64,000 bases of DNA. Source: Candidatus Endolissoclinum faulkneri L5 (GTDB taxonomy: Bacteria; Pseudomonadota; Alphaproteobacteria; Thalassobaculales; Thalassobaculaceae). The position numbers and the translations under genes were made by a program. This document shows positions 58,701-64,000 of the stretch, one piece after another (the first letter of the stretch is position 1; each line of letters starts with the position of its first letter). The notes beneath the pieces were generated by a model. The model did not search any database. It saw nothing but the letters and a program-made list of their open reading frames with translations, and was not told the origin of the DNA. The stretch covers positions 1,385,654 through 1,449,653 of the forward strand of contig NZ_CP006745.1 in assembly GCF_000510265.1 (NCBI RefSeq). The letters run 5' to 3'.

Positions 58701-60265
58701 AGACTCAACCCAACATCACTTGGTGATACCCTAGAGTTAACCATAACCCAATCGAGAAGTTGATTAGCGTATACAGCAAGTAAAGCTTGATTTTTGGCCG
58801 ATAATAAAATTGGCGCGGCTATCCCGCTAGATACAAGTCGAGATTCTAAAGGAAATTCCTCAATCACTAAATGTACATTAGTGCCACTGAAACCAAATGA
58901 GCTAAGTGCTGCAATCCGAGAATGATTAATGGGAACATCCCAAGACTGTAACGCCGTTGCTACCATAAACGGACTCGAATTAAAGTCAATTTTGGGATTA
59001 GGCGTATTAAAATTAATCGTTGGTGGGATGACATGATAACGCATCATTAACAAAATCTTAATTAGCCCAGCCAACCCTGCTGCCGTCAGTGTGTGACCAA
59101 TATTAGTCTTCACCGAACCAATCCGACAGAATCCACGATCTTGAGTAAAACTTCGGAATGCTTCTGTCAGGGCATCAACCTCAATAGGATCGCCTAATGG
59201 TGTACCAGTACCATGAGTCTCCACATAAGATATTAAGCGAGGATCAATATCAAAACGTCTGTAAACTTCTTCTTCTAATGCTTGTTGAGCAGTTCCACTA
59301 GGAGCAGTGATCCCATTCGTACGACCATCCTGATTAATACCAATGCCACGAATCACACCGTGAATAGTATCCCCATCTGCAAGTGCAGAACTAAGTCGCT
59401 TTAATACCACGACCCCAGCACCTTCACCACACACAAAACCATCTGCTGAAGCGTCGAAAGTATGACATGCACTAGTAGGAGAAAGCATACCACCCTCCTT
59501 CATTGCAGCCATGAACTCCGTAGTGTTAATAACGCAAACACCACCTGCCAACGCCACATCTACTGTTTTTGCTTCCAGCGCTTCCACCGCTAGGTAAAGA
59601 GCAGTTAAAGATGAAGAACATGCAGTATCTACTGCAATACTTGGGCCTTTTAAGTTTAAGAAATAAGAGATTCTTGCAGCAAGGATGGATGCCACATTAC
59701 CCATTAGTGCTAGTGGATTACCACTGATCCCGCGAGCTTTAAGAATCCCTGAATAATCACCACTGCCAGCTCCAACATAAACTCCGCAACGCGCTTCAGA
59801 CATAGAGTCCCCACCAAGACCAGCATCCTCCAGCGCATGATAGGATTGCTCTAAAAATATCCTCTGTTGTGGATCCATCAAAGCCGCTTCAGTCGGTGAT
59901 ATCTTAAAAAAACCATTATCAAAAGCTTCCGGATCATTTAAAAAACTAGCACGTGGTCGTTCGCCATCAATTGTATTGTTGAAACGATCATATGGTGGAT
60001 CGCATATAATGGAGCGACCATCGCGCAATACATTCCAATACTCATCTAGCCCTTCAGCTTTGCCAAATCGACTAGACATGCCAACTATTGCGATTGCAAG
60101 CGATTTGCTGCTACGGTTAACTTCAGATGAAGAAAAAGCAGATGATTCTTGCTTTTCCCTTAACAATAACAACGCCTCATTTGCTGAAAGCATTCCATCA
60201 GCTACAAGCGCCATAACCCGCCTTTTTTGGGCGTCTGCTCCTGCTTTAATAGTGCGTTGTGTCAT
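40751..60265 (-). CDS. Trans-AT polyketide synthase, 5 KS domains, thioesterase and post-TE ACP
   Basis: The 6504-residue megasynthase completes and releases the chain. Domains: helical docking segment (15-40); KS-A (Cys216); cMT (GGGTGS near 788); ACP (Ser1039); KS-B (Cys1272); KR (GGGGVLA near 1856, Tyr about 2001); ACP (Ser2157); KS-C (Cys2391); tandem ACPs with Ser2895 and Ser2998; two degenerate ACPs with Pro3094 and Leu3205 at the serine position; KS-D (Cys3458); DH (HxxxGxxxxP near 3873, DAALH near 4015); KR (GGAGGIG near 4318); cMT (GAGTGGAT near 4750); ACP (Ser4985); KS-E, non-elongating (Cys5252, Gln5387 for His); ER (AAGGVG near 5820); ACP (Ser6064, NS for DS); TE (GYSGGG, Ser6212; His about 6391); C-terminal ACP (Ser6458, LGATSLDR, AcpK-like). 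No AT domains. AGAGGGG precedes the ATG. The single-module beta-branching region and donor-type ACP link it to the ECH2 gene downstream. Confidence 0.96.
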   Translation of the reverse strand: MTQRTIKAGADAQKRRVMALVADGMLSANEALLLLREKQESSAFSSSEVNRSSKSLAIAIVGMSSRFGKAEGLDEYWNVLRDGRSIICDPPYDRFNNTIDGERPRASFLNDPEAFDNGFFKISPTEAALMDPQQRIFLEQSYHALEDAGLGGDSMSEARCGVYVGAGSGDYSGILKARGISGNPLALMGNVASILAARISYFLNLKGPSIAVDTACSSSLTALYLAVEALEAKTVDVALAGGVCVINTTEFMAAMKEGGMLSPTSACHTFDASADGFVCGEGAGVVVLKRLSSALADGDTIHGVIRGIGINQDGRTNGITAPSGTAQQALEEEVYRRFDIDPRLISYVETHGTGTPLGDPIEVDALTEAFRSFTQDRGFCRIGSVKTNIGHTLTAAGLAGLIKILLMMRYHVIPPTINFNTPNPKIDFNSSPFMVATALQSWDVPINHSRIAALSSFGFSGTNVHLVIEEFPLESRLVSSGIAAPILLSAKNQALLAVYANQLLDWVMVNSRVSPSDVGLSLGVGRGAFHARAGFLARTREELISGLSAIVEGKQNFSDDATVNAFVKNGTLASRSAFDLHARRVSIPGYPFARIRPGELASSATTISSDAEAALKRHGSAFGLAEAWGREALISVLADMGLFSTGRTTFTRAWSRHKLGIVDNRARLFDALVNIAARQKVVALEGNLIRPSPSLDPIDRVKSQSILRSSHPDTAPFLDLLDATLEGLPLVLTGRRTATEVLFPGGKGDLVEAIYSGNPLAKELNLRLAQRLTDLAVKNNRPLKLLEVGGGTGSATRAALDALSTVGRFGKYVFTDVASAFIKAAPASLAPIPKEVKFLAHVFDLEAEVPASVATQCPFDVIIASNVLHATKRIDTTLKRLHGLLLPAGSLLLNEVVNVQDFATLTFGLTDGWWAFEDANIRLPDAPVLSIEGWRRVLKSTDFPDVSFNSITDRDGHPVQSIICARRGEAASNLPIVSAYTTDRRDDANVQIAYKDIPAQVTNSSTLDSYLRGVVAQVLTLPVEEIDSHGRFMELGLDSILGVALVERINTDLAVDLRPTVVFDYPTIADLAGHLSVSGVSLSQGLTNHRESKEVSTLNALGSRDEAIAVIGLSARFADASNINEFRKMLRDGRSGIVEVPLSRWSPEVDNIGAVNPFERWGGFLANAEGFDPLVMRMSGKEAELTDPQHRVFLMEAWRALEDAGYGDVALNGLRCGVFVGAHGGDYTHRMTLAGVEPESFAFMGNAASILAARISYMLNLKGPALAIDTACSSSLVAIHTACRSIQDGDCDIALAGGVFVTTVKGFNVAAGKAGMLSPNGRCAAFDVSADGFVPGEGGGAVLLKPLSRALEDGDNIQAVVLGSGINQDGKTNGITAPSPESQAALHRLVYSRYSINPTSIGYVEAHGTGTSLGDPIEVEGLTRAWADWTDRRGSCAIGSVKTNIGHAAHAAGIGGFIKAVLAVRDGEIYPSLHYNEENPRLNLSKTPFRVPTVLESWQVENGAKRRAAVSSFGFSGTNCHIVIEERPDSLQKEPVTGQQLFLLSAKTLTALATKRRELAEYLENRTLALADVALTLAMGRTHFEHRFAAIADSTVELVAALRCDNIVSKSNTILDDMARLYRDGCEISLSNIGLGGARISLPTYPFELTPYWIDVPDNKLASNKSQVPQVTIMAADWVSDPTPVTPVSGQLLIVGEDPVVDEIAAGWIFGNSKRFSFQQNELLYSAANQSDAVVIVGSREPNNPFLAEDIGAALLSVVQGVLSNSGRSVPVLLVHRGAPGESAFISFGQSIDFLGGRAQVRAFEMEVFEVGRILSEIGFGPREVRIVAGCREMRQMKPILLETEIFSLNPYGAAVLITGGGGVLARLLALKLTRETGAKIVLLGRSMQTDAIGQTIRDIEVAGGVACYRVCDVADELALAKTISEIEDTFASICAVYHLAGVASEGSVISKTWSDMRVVFSPKALGLAALDNVLGDRSLQAFVVFTSLAAELGDFGQCDYALANAYADRFITWRDLQVRNGCRHGVSRAFGWPLWADGRLVMSSTGSQLFTEVSGLRAINTDEAFIVFDRVLSGREPSVMIVPSDAVSARRLMDARINHVTSSETSTIIANKSSDMDDYSTSAVAATLTRLIAEQMKLPADRLMLESNLVDFGFDSIALKDFAVSVSRTFGIDLSPAVFFAHGSISALATYLTKEHGIGAKTPALPVEANSSKWPGAQSKFSSCATHTNNDAIAIIGMSGRFPGSPNVSAFWRNLEAGCDLIGSMPEERRDWGLEQEGGIGGYIDCVDRFEYDFFGLSLRDSLLMDPQHRLAIEASWNAVEAAGVRMDTLAGRRIGVLFASQVNEYARLVPFDESSRAQMALGNVSALLSNRISWLFDLRGPSEAIDTACSGSLVAVHRAVQILRANEAEMVLAGGVSVMLSSDSEETVRKLGVASPDSRCFVFDSRANGYVKGEGVGAVLLKPLKNALADGNPVLAVIRGSAVTHGGHAQTITAPNASAQAETIVQAVRNANIHVDAISYIEAHGTGTELGDPVEVEGLRQAFRNLGRSHDSAACPIGSVKSNIGHLEPAAGIAGLVKLIQALRHHTIPASLHVENINPLIDLSDDLVRIANRVEPWVKRPNGGPRCAGVSSFGFGGTNAHLVLEEAPKPIIASLLERSTLLVVSATTKQRLIAYCEILVNYLIERSLPLINVVATLMMGRVPLAARVAVLVTPGDNAIVRLNAAIDVLKGTANDASVVEGLVGTGALKKGQETGVMIRELLEEGELIRIARLWVAGTEIDWQDIGLASGPRITLPERPLHGSRCWFKGKLDKGEVDAPKLQSTSVDALVKESSKESSLVSSSSSINTVIPTASQHDQSEVADRITDLVASALYVEAGTIDRTAGLSDIGLDSILAVELVQEINQTFGTKLQAARLYDYPTVEALAKFVASSTRLDQLDNSSPTPIINQSTPPASDVPQNADAVLLEIRRIVAEALYVEPEVLDETSGFGDLGLDSILAVEVVQNINDCYGISLQAARLYDHPTIMDLANYVTSSLSNRLTVPIVDSSSPLELSEEATSILNFLRERIGITIGTSGNSIDPSAPITDFRIDPESAGKIIDDIALKIGFRPTFEQISRCTDLRSLAAFLASGNNSQPIDLVSNSSVSETEELETSTNIDYPQKNEFQTNDKIVFIVRSIVAEVLGVESNALSLDVPLKELGIDLVQAGEIAYRLNRYFGTDMTSHRLMTFRGIIDIASAFNSGPDNDPGGNGFSPSKSFDSTVQSAEIINAVPSNLTINSTHSLASEAVAIIGIAARYPRAASVNDFWNLICDGRSGISEVPADRWSVKDNIDTLTDPSQRSAVHWGGFISDVDRFDPLFFGLSPKEAEVMDPQQRLFLEEGWHAFEDAGLSRESIKGMACGIFVGGGQSDYVHLLPRDGVELSGQMLLGNTSSVLAGRLAYFLDLKGPSLAIDTACSSGLVATHYAVRSLLDGECQIALAGGVNLMLTPQMHLMTAASGMLAPDGRCKTFDNTADGFVPGEGLGVVVLKPLTKAIADCDRIYATILGSAVNQDGRTSSITAPSAASQARLEAGLYLRAGIDVQRIGLVEAHGTGTKLGDPIEVSALTQAFTESGVPLGKRESVAIGSVKTNIGHTLAASGMAGLIKVALSLRYGKIPPSLNFSQPNTHISFEDTPFRVPTTLQAMDPDRPLAAVSSFGFSGTNAHMVLGPPPKISIPFVLTSVLVFPLSAPSQIALRRLAATLADSITPDAILVDVAYTLALRRTLFNSRCVVVAASRSSLLESLRLISTEKVNFDTAVGPQVPDSLIDDVKLFLSGGKPSWQSLPRGKVADLPGYPFDRRRFWVEPTTVSAKPITSLVLSSNHPILVGHLVAGRRILPGVTALVAVCRGQDDWVMVSDLIWHFPAEAKDTGLDINLVDCADGSFSMLSGAVTGTRTIGISPETGSLSMPLGGNTIESPQIYDFLKDAGIVYGPEFHRVASVRVIADEALVTFTLSTKTLGDEIIDIAAVGILDAALHALAAFAIDRGDPGMLLMPSSLKSAYICSNVACATKARLSLCQGSQVGTIIANIELFASNDMLVAKLSGLCAKASESSVEIAKTFLLQRHWVAESSRLIPLQGSVAILIAAGGSIALSWAKDLINEVNLLEQKAYILNVSNWKHDIDKARTVVFVAFSDSCPPKLEDAELYGVHLLLEVSRFLIASGVNRSLRVVTRGVHSLADDEYQEYSFAALSGFVRTLAREHPALDPLVIDLPLVHQENVASGRAHQRLLLADGGGELNDIAYRDGQRFVSRLSELRFEGEADLHLDKGSVVLILGGAGGIGQAISFDLARRYSARIVWIGRRAENDNIRAAKDKVKAVGGIVWYFQVNANDSFALTNIMEVVESKWGRIVGVIHAAIVLSDTLVETMDAETLDRALGAKSHTAVALEQALAKRQPDWLAIFSSSNALTCNPGQANYAAGCTFIDAWALSWGRRKGVRISVINWGFWGETGIVARDDYRARAIAAGVDPISTEEGLAIFRWLLSRGVRMAAVMRFAVAGLSQVEADVTRVLFAPKLPAIPEKLGMSVLASLSNWPKLDEARLSIAVADILAIEEYGRLKLMYIFGKMGVLQEKNQKLEDIVTRLGVYSEYNRLLIALFDIMARSGVLIMRDSLLTLELNPNMKTPEPPKVVLLSAHLKLLDTCLDGLTAVLTGLRKATDVLFPGGSASLVEAVYRDNPSSDPYNAMLAAATLSMAIPGRLLKVIEVGAGTGGATVAITDALSASGQDFDYTMTDVSSVFLDPARVLFSDKPQISFSVLDIDADPAKQGFVCGAYDLVIASNVLHTTSDLCRAVDHAKALLAPGGILLLNEMTVRSDLATLTFGLTDGWWAYKDSAARMPYAGPLLDVSGWRGLLTRAGFVSSAVGELGEQSGQSIIAAVSNGWIPSYRLKSKSTSNAYSTPAVNLVDSGLINWLRDIFSKALKLNPSELAVDEPYESYGVDSLVAMDIRSKIENKIGAFPTSLLFEGVTLSGFAKVLAREKPLEIAANFTDDKFASNNFEVITNTSRSAIYKTSLSNLDAARPSVNITSAADSLVLPSSSNIINLEPIAIVGMAGRYPKGESEAAFWNTLTAGECVACAIPTERWPHFAAPEPAARNAAMIEEVDRFDPLFFQISPAEAAAMDPQERIFLETVWAAIENAGSTPAQLGGNLRRVGVYAGAMRTDYQRIGTLDLASGGSGLAGSSFWSIANRVSHQLDFRGPSIAVDTACSAGLHAILLAIDALRNGVIDAAVAGGVHLILHPQNQRAMAAMGLLSPNGIPRPFDARADGFVDGDGVGAVILKRLSDAERDRDRVRAIILGGASGSNGLSTGYMLPSPDAMAELINVALNNAKVAPDAISYIEAQASGSPIGDPAEASALSMVYSAASGLRRLGTLKGVIGHLSAASGLAQLSKVVLQLEQEKILPFALPVQQHPDVELTKFVFSDTVTPWVRGDNPRIATITASGAGGSSAVLVVAEAPLIEKVSPQVCSVAQVFPLSAKKPEQLQEMAERLANYLDKDRSLLSAVAWTLQVGREAMAFRLAVIAEDRETLVQQLRAFLSGIACKSVAQGKANSRSPATPDISASAEDFAKAWVQGAPIDWRSYWQGAVPIPVSLPTYPFERRRCWIEEIVSSKSTPFFTKKDVCDSNAKTYQAVRIYRPSDVDNIIVEQVTRAVPLPDEVAICVETFSLNFGDLLSLRGSYPNLPPYPFTPGMEVVGRIIAVGAKVKGRNIGDRVAAITGGRGGHAEYVTLPASLTALIPDGLDPVYAVALPIAYLTGRYALNRADLASGETLLVTSAAGGVGTVLVQLAKAMGANVLATVGSSTKIAAIEALGAVVIDYSTTTDIVAWVLERTSGTGADVVINLLGGSAIQEGINSLAPGGRYVEIALSGLMASGRVDLSRLMDNQSIITVNLGRVMATPQRTAVAMDDLAQVLANNKLTPLVDSVYRFEHIADAYRRMASRKTIGRIVVAVDSTIPDCAPKVSLTMPSKSTTLSLSLTQSSVDNKLIDSIRFLVSAVLGLNPKEIDDERPLYELGMNSVSGLEIARRLEGLVSKPVAVTTLWQHCTISALAIALGTSNDSDCNDVARLMRTRVSPRSPLVAIREVGMGTLQSIPPLFFVHGAPGEVSWAVNLGGRLATEIPVYAFEAPGLHGDQPVPTMIEDFATIYADLLEEVCPIGQYNLGGYSGGGAIAFEVARILAERDHPATSLILLDANAPGTDSLRGMDMSFGGGFIYRLAANWLSSIWGGVKMLELEALTDTNKEFWADIVLNHLFSTSSPPMKREELHAMIKGMDVVASTIGKALAAYNTAPINPALKTMLIRCEQGMASKDNPLGLPAFLTDGDYRVGWDKLVGGVLKIFAVDCDHFSLVLEPNIKQVVEAIHSFLCVTPQKKITRAHVVDVVLNNIRKNLVDVPSEEIIPEVSMTDLGATSLDRVEVTLAAMEELGLDIPPRDLVGLANINALIDILFKHLNAASAY
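43387..43412. repeat. Hairpin in PKS linker, 10-bp arms
   Basis: GC-rich arms 43387-43396 and 43403-43412 (AGGAGCGCCA and complement) with a 6-nt loop lie in the linker after the non-elongating KS. Confidence 0.6.
50801..50843. repeat. 43-bp palindrome inside the PKS reading frame
   Basis: Arms 50801-50821 and 50823-50843 (21 bp) are exact complements around one base. It encodes a Ser/Glu/Thr-rich linker between the two degenerate ACPs. Its form is the same as that of the long palindromes in the empty spacers. Confidence 0.9.
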
Positions 60266-60785
60266 TGCCCCCTCTACGAATAATATTCATCAATATAGCA
60301 CAGGATAGAGTTAAAAACTGAAAGTGGCAAAATATAAGCTTACATTTATCATTAAACCATCAATTGGAAAAATCATGAATGACATCATGCAAATCAAAAA
60401 ACACAGCCAAGCGGCTTATTCAGCAATATTCTCGCTAACTATTTACTGATAGTCTAAAAATTAATAAAGAACTAACCCGAGCAATACATTATCGAATAGG
60501 ATAAAGTATTGCTCGAATATAATAAAAAATAGCATTTTAAACGCCAATAAACTGCACTAATAAACTAAAAATTTTGCACAAAACGACCAAAATAACCAAT
60601 TTACTGGTAAGATAATAAAATCATCCGTAATTAAAAAATTACCTATGCCATGACTATTTTACTCCTTACCAACTGTTAATTCCCAGCAGCCTTATTTTCT
60701 TTTTGCTATTTAATATCCGCCCCATTAGAAGAAAAAAAATAAAATTTCACTAGTTAGATGGATAATATACAAACGTCATTTTAAT
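60266..60785. other. Spacer between two PKS genes
   Basis: 520 bp between the end of the right-edge PKS and the start of the 6504-residue PKS. Contains one hairpin (60478-60515) and otherwise nothing recognisable. Confidence 0.6.
60478..60515 (-). terminator. Possible terminator between the two PKS genes
   Basis: Arms 60478-60487 and 60506-60515 (CGAGCAATAC and complement) form a 10-bp stem with an 18-nt loop. It follows the stop of the right-edge PKS by about 270 nt. The long loop and missing T tract make a terminator role uncertain. Confidence 0.4.
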
Positions 60786-63700
60786 TTAAGCATCTTGATT
60801 TATATCAACCTGATAAGCTTGTTTTAAATCAATCTCGCCTGTTTCCAAACTTTTCAACAAATTTTCCATCGACATAGCGCTAAATTTTTTTTGGTTGCTA
60901 TTTACAGCAAGATTTTGCGCCTCGCGAGCTAAAAAATCAGCCTCCGCATTCAGAGGAATAGCCGTACGCCGCTTATCAATCATCTCACGCAAACGATTAG
61001 TGCGTGATCTGGATTCATCAACTTTCGCTATTACCTCATCCTTATCCTCTAGCACTGCTTGTTGTAAAGACTGATCGCCGAACTCTAATGTAATGTAACG
61101 TGCAAGATCTCGCACAGTAGCAAAATTGAACAGTGCCGTAGTTTTAAGCTCGATACCAAAACTCTCATTAATTTTGCGTACTAATTCTACAGAAATAATA
61201 GAATCTGCCCCATAATCAGCAAAACTAGCAGATAAATCTATTTCGTTTGGCTCCAAGTGTAAGGCCTCCGCTACTGATGCAATAAGCTTCTTTTCAATAC
61301 TGCTATGTACTCCAATAGGTTTTACTTGAGATAGATTGGACGAAGGAGCAACCTCCTGCGACACAGCCTTGATAGGCGCACGAACGAAATTAGAAGCAAC
61401 AGAGACTATCACTGACTCAGCACCTAAACCATCATCATCACCAGGCAAACCTGCTATGCTAACATTGCTATAACCGGCTTTCGTTAGGGCTAAGCGCCAT
61501 CCAGCACGCGACAGCAAAGGCCCCCCGGACATTCGGGATTGCGGATCAGAATAACCCCACCACTCTGCCGTCAAGCCAAACGTTAAAGTGTTTATCGCGT
61601 GAATACCTGTAGCTTCCTTTAGTACAAGCACTCCATCATCAGTTAAAAGCTGAGCTATATTGTTCAGCGTTTCAGAAATGCATGGTGTCGCATGAACAAC
61701 ATTAGCAGCCAGCACCACATCAACGCTACCATTATCAAAGCCCTGAGCAGCAACTACGCGTGAAATATCTAGAAGCTTTACCTCAAAATTAGGAATGTCA
61801 ACGAATTGACGACGAGCAGCAACCAAAAAGCTAGGTCCAATATCGGTGAAAATATAGGATACATCCTGATTAGTAAATGGCGCAATTTCGTCTAGAACAA
61901 AACCTGTAGTACCACCAGTTCCACCACCAATCTCTAATATCCGAATAGGCCTATTAGGCTGTCGTATTAATTTATCTTGCACAGCAGCAGCCACAGCCCG
62001 CGCAGCAAGCCGCTGCAACCAGTCAATCATCGGATTACCCTTATAAATCGGCGCCACCAAATGATCAGAACCATCCGGAAACAGTATACTAGCAGCAGTA
62101 ATACGCCCTTCTAGCACTTCACGCAAATTAGGTAATGTATGATCAAGTAAAGCAACATAAGGTGCAGTTTCCTTTCCGGCAGCCTCCACCAAAAGTTTCA
62201 TTTCTTCAGCTGAACCATTTGCCTCCATGCGCAAGGTTTCTATAGCCTTGGCTAATCGCTGCATTTCAGGGATTGGCATTATTGACGGTACACTATCAAG
62301 ATATTCAGCTAGATAGGCAATAGCATAAGCATCAACTGCTTGCAAACGAGTGCTATCGAAGGTAGCTAATGGTGGCTCATTCCGGATCATTTCTTCGATA
62401 GCTTCTGTTACTGGTGTGATAGAAGAACGCACTTCTACGCCCAGCGCAGGGAGCAATGTATCAACTATCTTCATCGCTAGCACACGTTGATCTTTACCAG
62501 CCAAGATAGATTCAAACGCCGCAAAACCTTCGGCGGTAGTAATAGGCCAAACTCCCATACGCTTAAGACCAGCCGTCCGCGGATCACCAGCCATGCGCCC
62601 AATGTCACCCCACAATCCCCAATCGATTACTCGCGCATTTTTACCAGTTGCCAAAACTGACAGATCAAGATAAGCACTAGCTGCCGCATATGCCGCTTGA
62701 CCTTGATTTGCCGTATAAGCATTAGAGGAAGAAAAAGCGATCCAAGAATGTACCTCGATACCATCAACGGCGGCCATTAGCGCATCGATACCGCGTGTTT
62801 TAGGAGCCAATACACGCTCAACCTCAACCTCACTTTGGTCAAGTATTAGTTTATCTTCCATAACTAAAGCAGCATGGATTATAGCATCAAGAGAACCCAC
62901 AGCACGAATATCTGATAACGCTAAACGTAGCGCTAGGACGTCAGTAATATCTGCTTGAAGATAAAAGATTTTACCACGAGCAAGCTCAGCAATGCTAGCT
63001 TGCTCGTCAACATTTAACGGACGACGACCAATTAACCAAACTGTAGCACCCTGCGTTTCAGCTAAATATCTACCGAGCGCACGACCAATACCACCGCTAC
63101 CACCAGCAATCAAATATCGGCCATTAGCAACAATACTGTTCCCGGCAACAGTAGACTGAATCTCATTCAAAACCAACCGAGAATAAACACCATCATGTAC
63201 AATAATTTCAGCATCCTGAGGTGCATCCGGCGTTACATTAATCCACGCAGCACCCTGCTTGGGTTGGCTACCAACAGGCAGACAAATCAAACACAACTGC
63301 AGCCATTCCAGCTCACGTGACAAAGCCTTTGCAAAGGCGGTAACGGCAGCTCCTGATGGAGTCTCTTCAGCAACTACTCGCAAGAGCAAACGATTCATCA
63401 CAAGTCTGTTTGCTGCCAAGGTTTTACACAATCGCATCAGGGCTAGAACGCCATCAGTTCCTTTTCCGCCTACCCCCCCAAGATAAACTATCTCAACTAA
63501 ATTTTCTGGTATTTGTTCGGTCAAAACATCCGTTAAATAAACAACATTATCATCAGCTTGCAAGATTGCAACCAAAGCATCAGTTAAATCGCGCGAGTAA
63601 TAGGGATCGACTATAATCACACTTCCAGATCGATTACTAATTGGTAATGCACTTATCTGCACTCTAGTAGGTCGTAGCAAACGAAGAGGAGGTCCATCAT

Positions 63701-64000
63701 AATCCGCTATGGAAACAGTAGGTAACAACACTAATTTATCCAAAGTAGCTACTGTTTCTCCCTCGGTATCTAGGAGGAAAATATCAACTGTTAAAGGATC
63801 ATCCGCGCCGCGTCTTCGTACCACTGCCCTAACTGCATACGATAATGCACGCCAAACCGTTAACTTGCCGATTGACGCCGGGCGCAAGCCCGAGCCATCT
63901 TTTTCTATAACTCCAGCACATGCCTGAAGCGCTGCATCCAAAATTCTAGCATCCAACAGTCCTCTTGACGCATCTGCTGGCTGACTAAGATCACATACTG
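60786..64000 (-). CDS. Trans-AT polyketide synthase, C-terminal part (DH-KR-cMT-ACP)
   Basis: The frame is open to base 64000, so the 5' end is outside; about 1070 residues are visible. They comprise the end of a DH domain (LLDARILDAALQA, the DxxxQ motif, near 63930-63960), a KR (AGGSGGIG near 63100; Ser/Tyr near 62700, with Ser for the usual Asn in YAAAS), a C-methyltransferase (EIGGGTGGTT near 61920, LAANVVHAT), and an ACP with ADYGADSI (serine codon at 61200-61202). After the ACP there is a charged coil and a final short helical segment (SMENLLKSLETGEIDLKQAY) that looks like a docking element. It precedes the 6504-residue PKS, whose N-terminus carries a similar helix pair, so it is probably the direct upstream partner. 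No AT is visible. Confidence 0.94.
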   Translation of the reverse strand, partial: VCDLSQPADASRGLLDARILDAALQACAGVIEKDGSGLRPASIGKLTVWRALSYAVRAVVRRRGADDPLTVDIFLLDTEGETVATLDKLVLLPTVSIADYDGPPLRLLRPTRVQISALPISNRSGSVIIVDPYYSRDLTDALVAILQADDNVVYLTDVLTEQIPENLVEIVYLGGVGGKGTDGVLALMRLCKTLAANRLVMNRLLLRVVAEETPSGAAVTAFAKALSRELEWLQLCLICLPVGSQPKQGAAWINVTPDAPQDAEIIVHDGVYSRLVLNEIQSTVAGNSIVANGRYLIAGGSGGIGRALGRYLAETQGATVWLIGRRPLNVDEQASIAELARGKIFYLQADITDVLALRLALSDIRAVGSLDAIIHAALVMEDKLILDQSEVEVERVLAPKTRGIDALMAAVDGIEVHSWIAFSSSNAYTANQGQAAYAAASAYLDLSVLATGKNARVIDWGLWGDIGRMAGDPRTAGLKRMGVWPITTAEGFAAFESILAGKDQRVLAMKIVDTLLPALGVEVRSSITPVTEAIEEMIRNEPPLATFDSTRLQAVDAYAIAYLAEYLDSVPSIMPIPEMQRLAKAIETLRMEANGSAEEMKLLVEAAGKETAPYVALLDHTLPNLREVLEGRITAASILFPDGSDHLVAPIYKGNPMIDWLQRLAARAVAAAVQDKLIRQPNRPIRILEIGGGTGGTTGFVLDEIAPFTNQDVSYIFTDIGPSFLVAARRQFVDIPNFEVKLLDISRVVAAQGFDNGSVDVVLAANVVHATPCISETLNNIAQLLTDDGVLVLKEATGIHAINTLTFGLTAEWWGYSDPQSRMSGGPLLSRAGWRLALTKAGYSNVSIAGLPGDDDGLGAESVIVSVASNFVRAPIKAVSQEVAPSSNLSQVKPIGVHSSIEKKLIASVAEALHLEPNEIDLSASFADYGADSIISVELVRKINESFGIELKTTALFNFATVRDLARYITLEFGDQSLQQAVLEDKDEVIAKVDESRSRTNRLREMIDKRRTAIPLNAEADFLAREAQNLAVNSNQKKFSAMSMENLLKSLETGEIDLKQAYQVDINQDA
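62976..63007. repeat. Hairpin inside KR coding sequence, 11-bp arms
   Basis: Arms 62976-62986 and 62997-63007 (ACGAGCAAGCT and complement) with a 10-nt loop, within the KR of the right-edge PKS. Confidence 0.55.

Noticed and set aside
40770..60308. Many 60-130-codon frames opposite the large PKS
   Set aside because: They are antisense shadows of the PKS reading frame with no independent signals.

Overview
The window reads as a piece of a chromosome of an alphaproteobacterium with an AT-rich, eroding genome and a large investment in polyketide biosynthesis. Evidence for the lineage is the alphaproteobacterial look of ribosomal protein L33, MetG (short form without a tRNA-binding tail) followed by TatD, and PriA divergent from a transaldolase-family gene. 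Spacers are very AT-rich and mostly empty: about 45% of the first 19.3 kb is coding, whereas the polyketide genes are huge and intact. By inference (not verified here) this combination of low coding density, trans-AT polyketide synthases (PKS), beta-branching enzymes and a thiazoline-oxidase-like protein fits the patellazole-producing tunicate symbiont 'Candidatus Endolissoclinum faulkneri' or a close relative.

Layout. 1-2403: 3' part of a dihydrolipoamide dehydrogenase gene and, on the other strand, rpmG with a TTG start. 4266-5606: a lone SagB/ThcOx-type flavin dehydrogenase, a candidate thiazoline oxidase. 5607-9930: a 4.3-kb stretch with no gene, carrying long perfect palindromes. 9931-18081: serA, tatD-metG (4-nt overlap), priA and tal, again with wide empty spacers. 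19303-33642: a 4779-residue trans-AT PKS: [cMT-ACP]-KS-DH-KR-ACP-KS-DH-KR-cMT-ACP-KS-KR-ACP. 34055-35509: a DegP/HtrA periplasmic protease. 37165-39236: a condensation-superfamily acyltransferase overlapping an ECH2-like beta-branching decarboxylase. 40751-60265: a 6504-residue trans-AT PKS: KS-cMT-ACP-KS-KR-ACP-KS-ACP-ACP-(dead ACP)-(dead ACP)-KS-DH-KR-cMT-ACP-KS0-ER-ACP-TE-donor-like ACP. 60786-64000: the end of another PKS: DH-KR-cMT-ACP plus docking tail, running off the right edge.

How the parts fit. No KS is followed by an acyltransferase domain, so malonyl units must be loaded by an AT encoded elsewhere. The right-edge PKS hands over to the 6504-residue PKS (same strand, adjacent, matching terminal helices), which ends the chain with a thioesterase. 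The tandem ACPs, the ECH2 and an AcpK-like donor ACP fused behind the thioesterase are parts of an HMG-CoA-synthase-type beta-branching cassette; HMG synthase, ECH1 and the decarboxylating KS are not in this window. The SagB-like oxidase would aromatise a thiazoline made by an NRPS module that must lie elsewhere.

The most unusual points are the ACP placed after the thioesterase, two ACPs whose phosphopantetheine serine has been replaced, a non-elongating KS followed by an in-cis enoylreductase, and a set of long perfect palindromes scattered through spacers, one of which lies inside the PKS reading frame between two dead ACPs.
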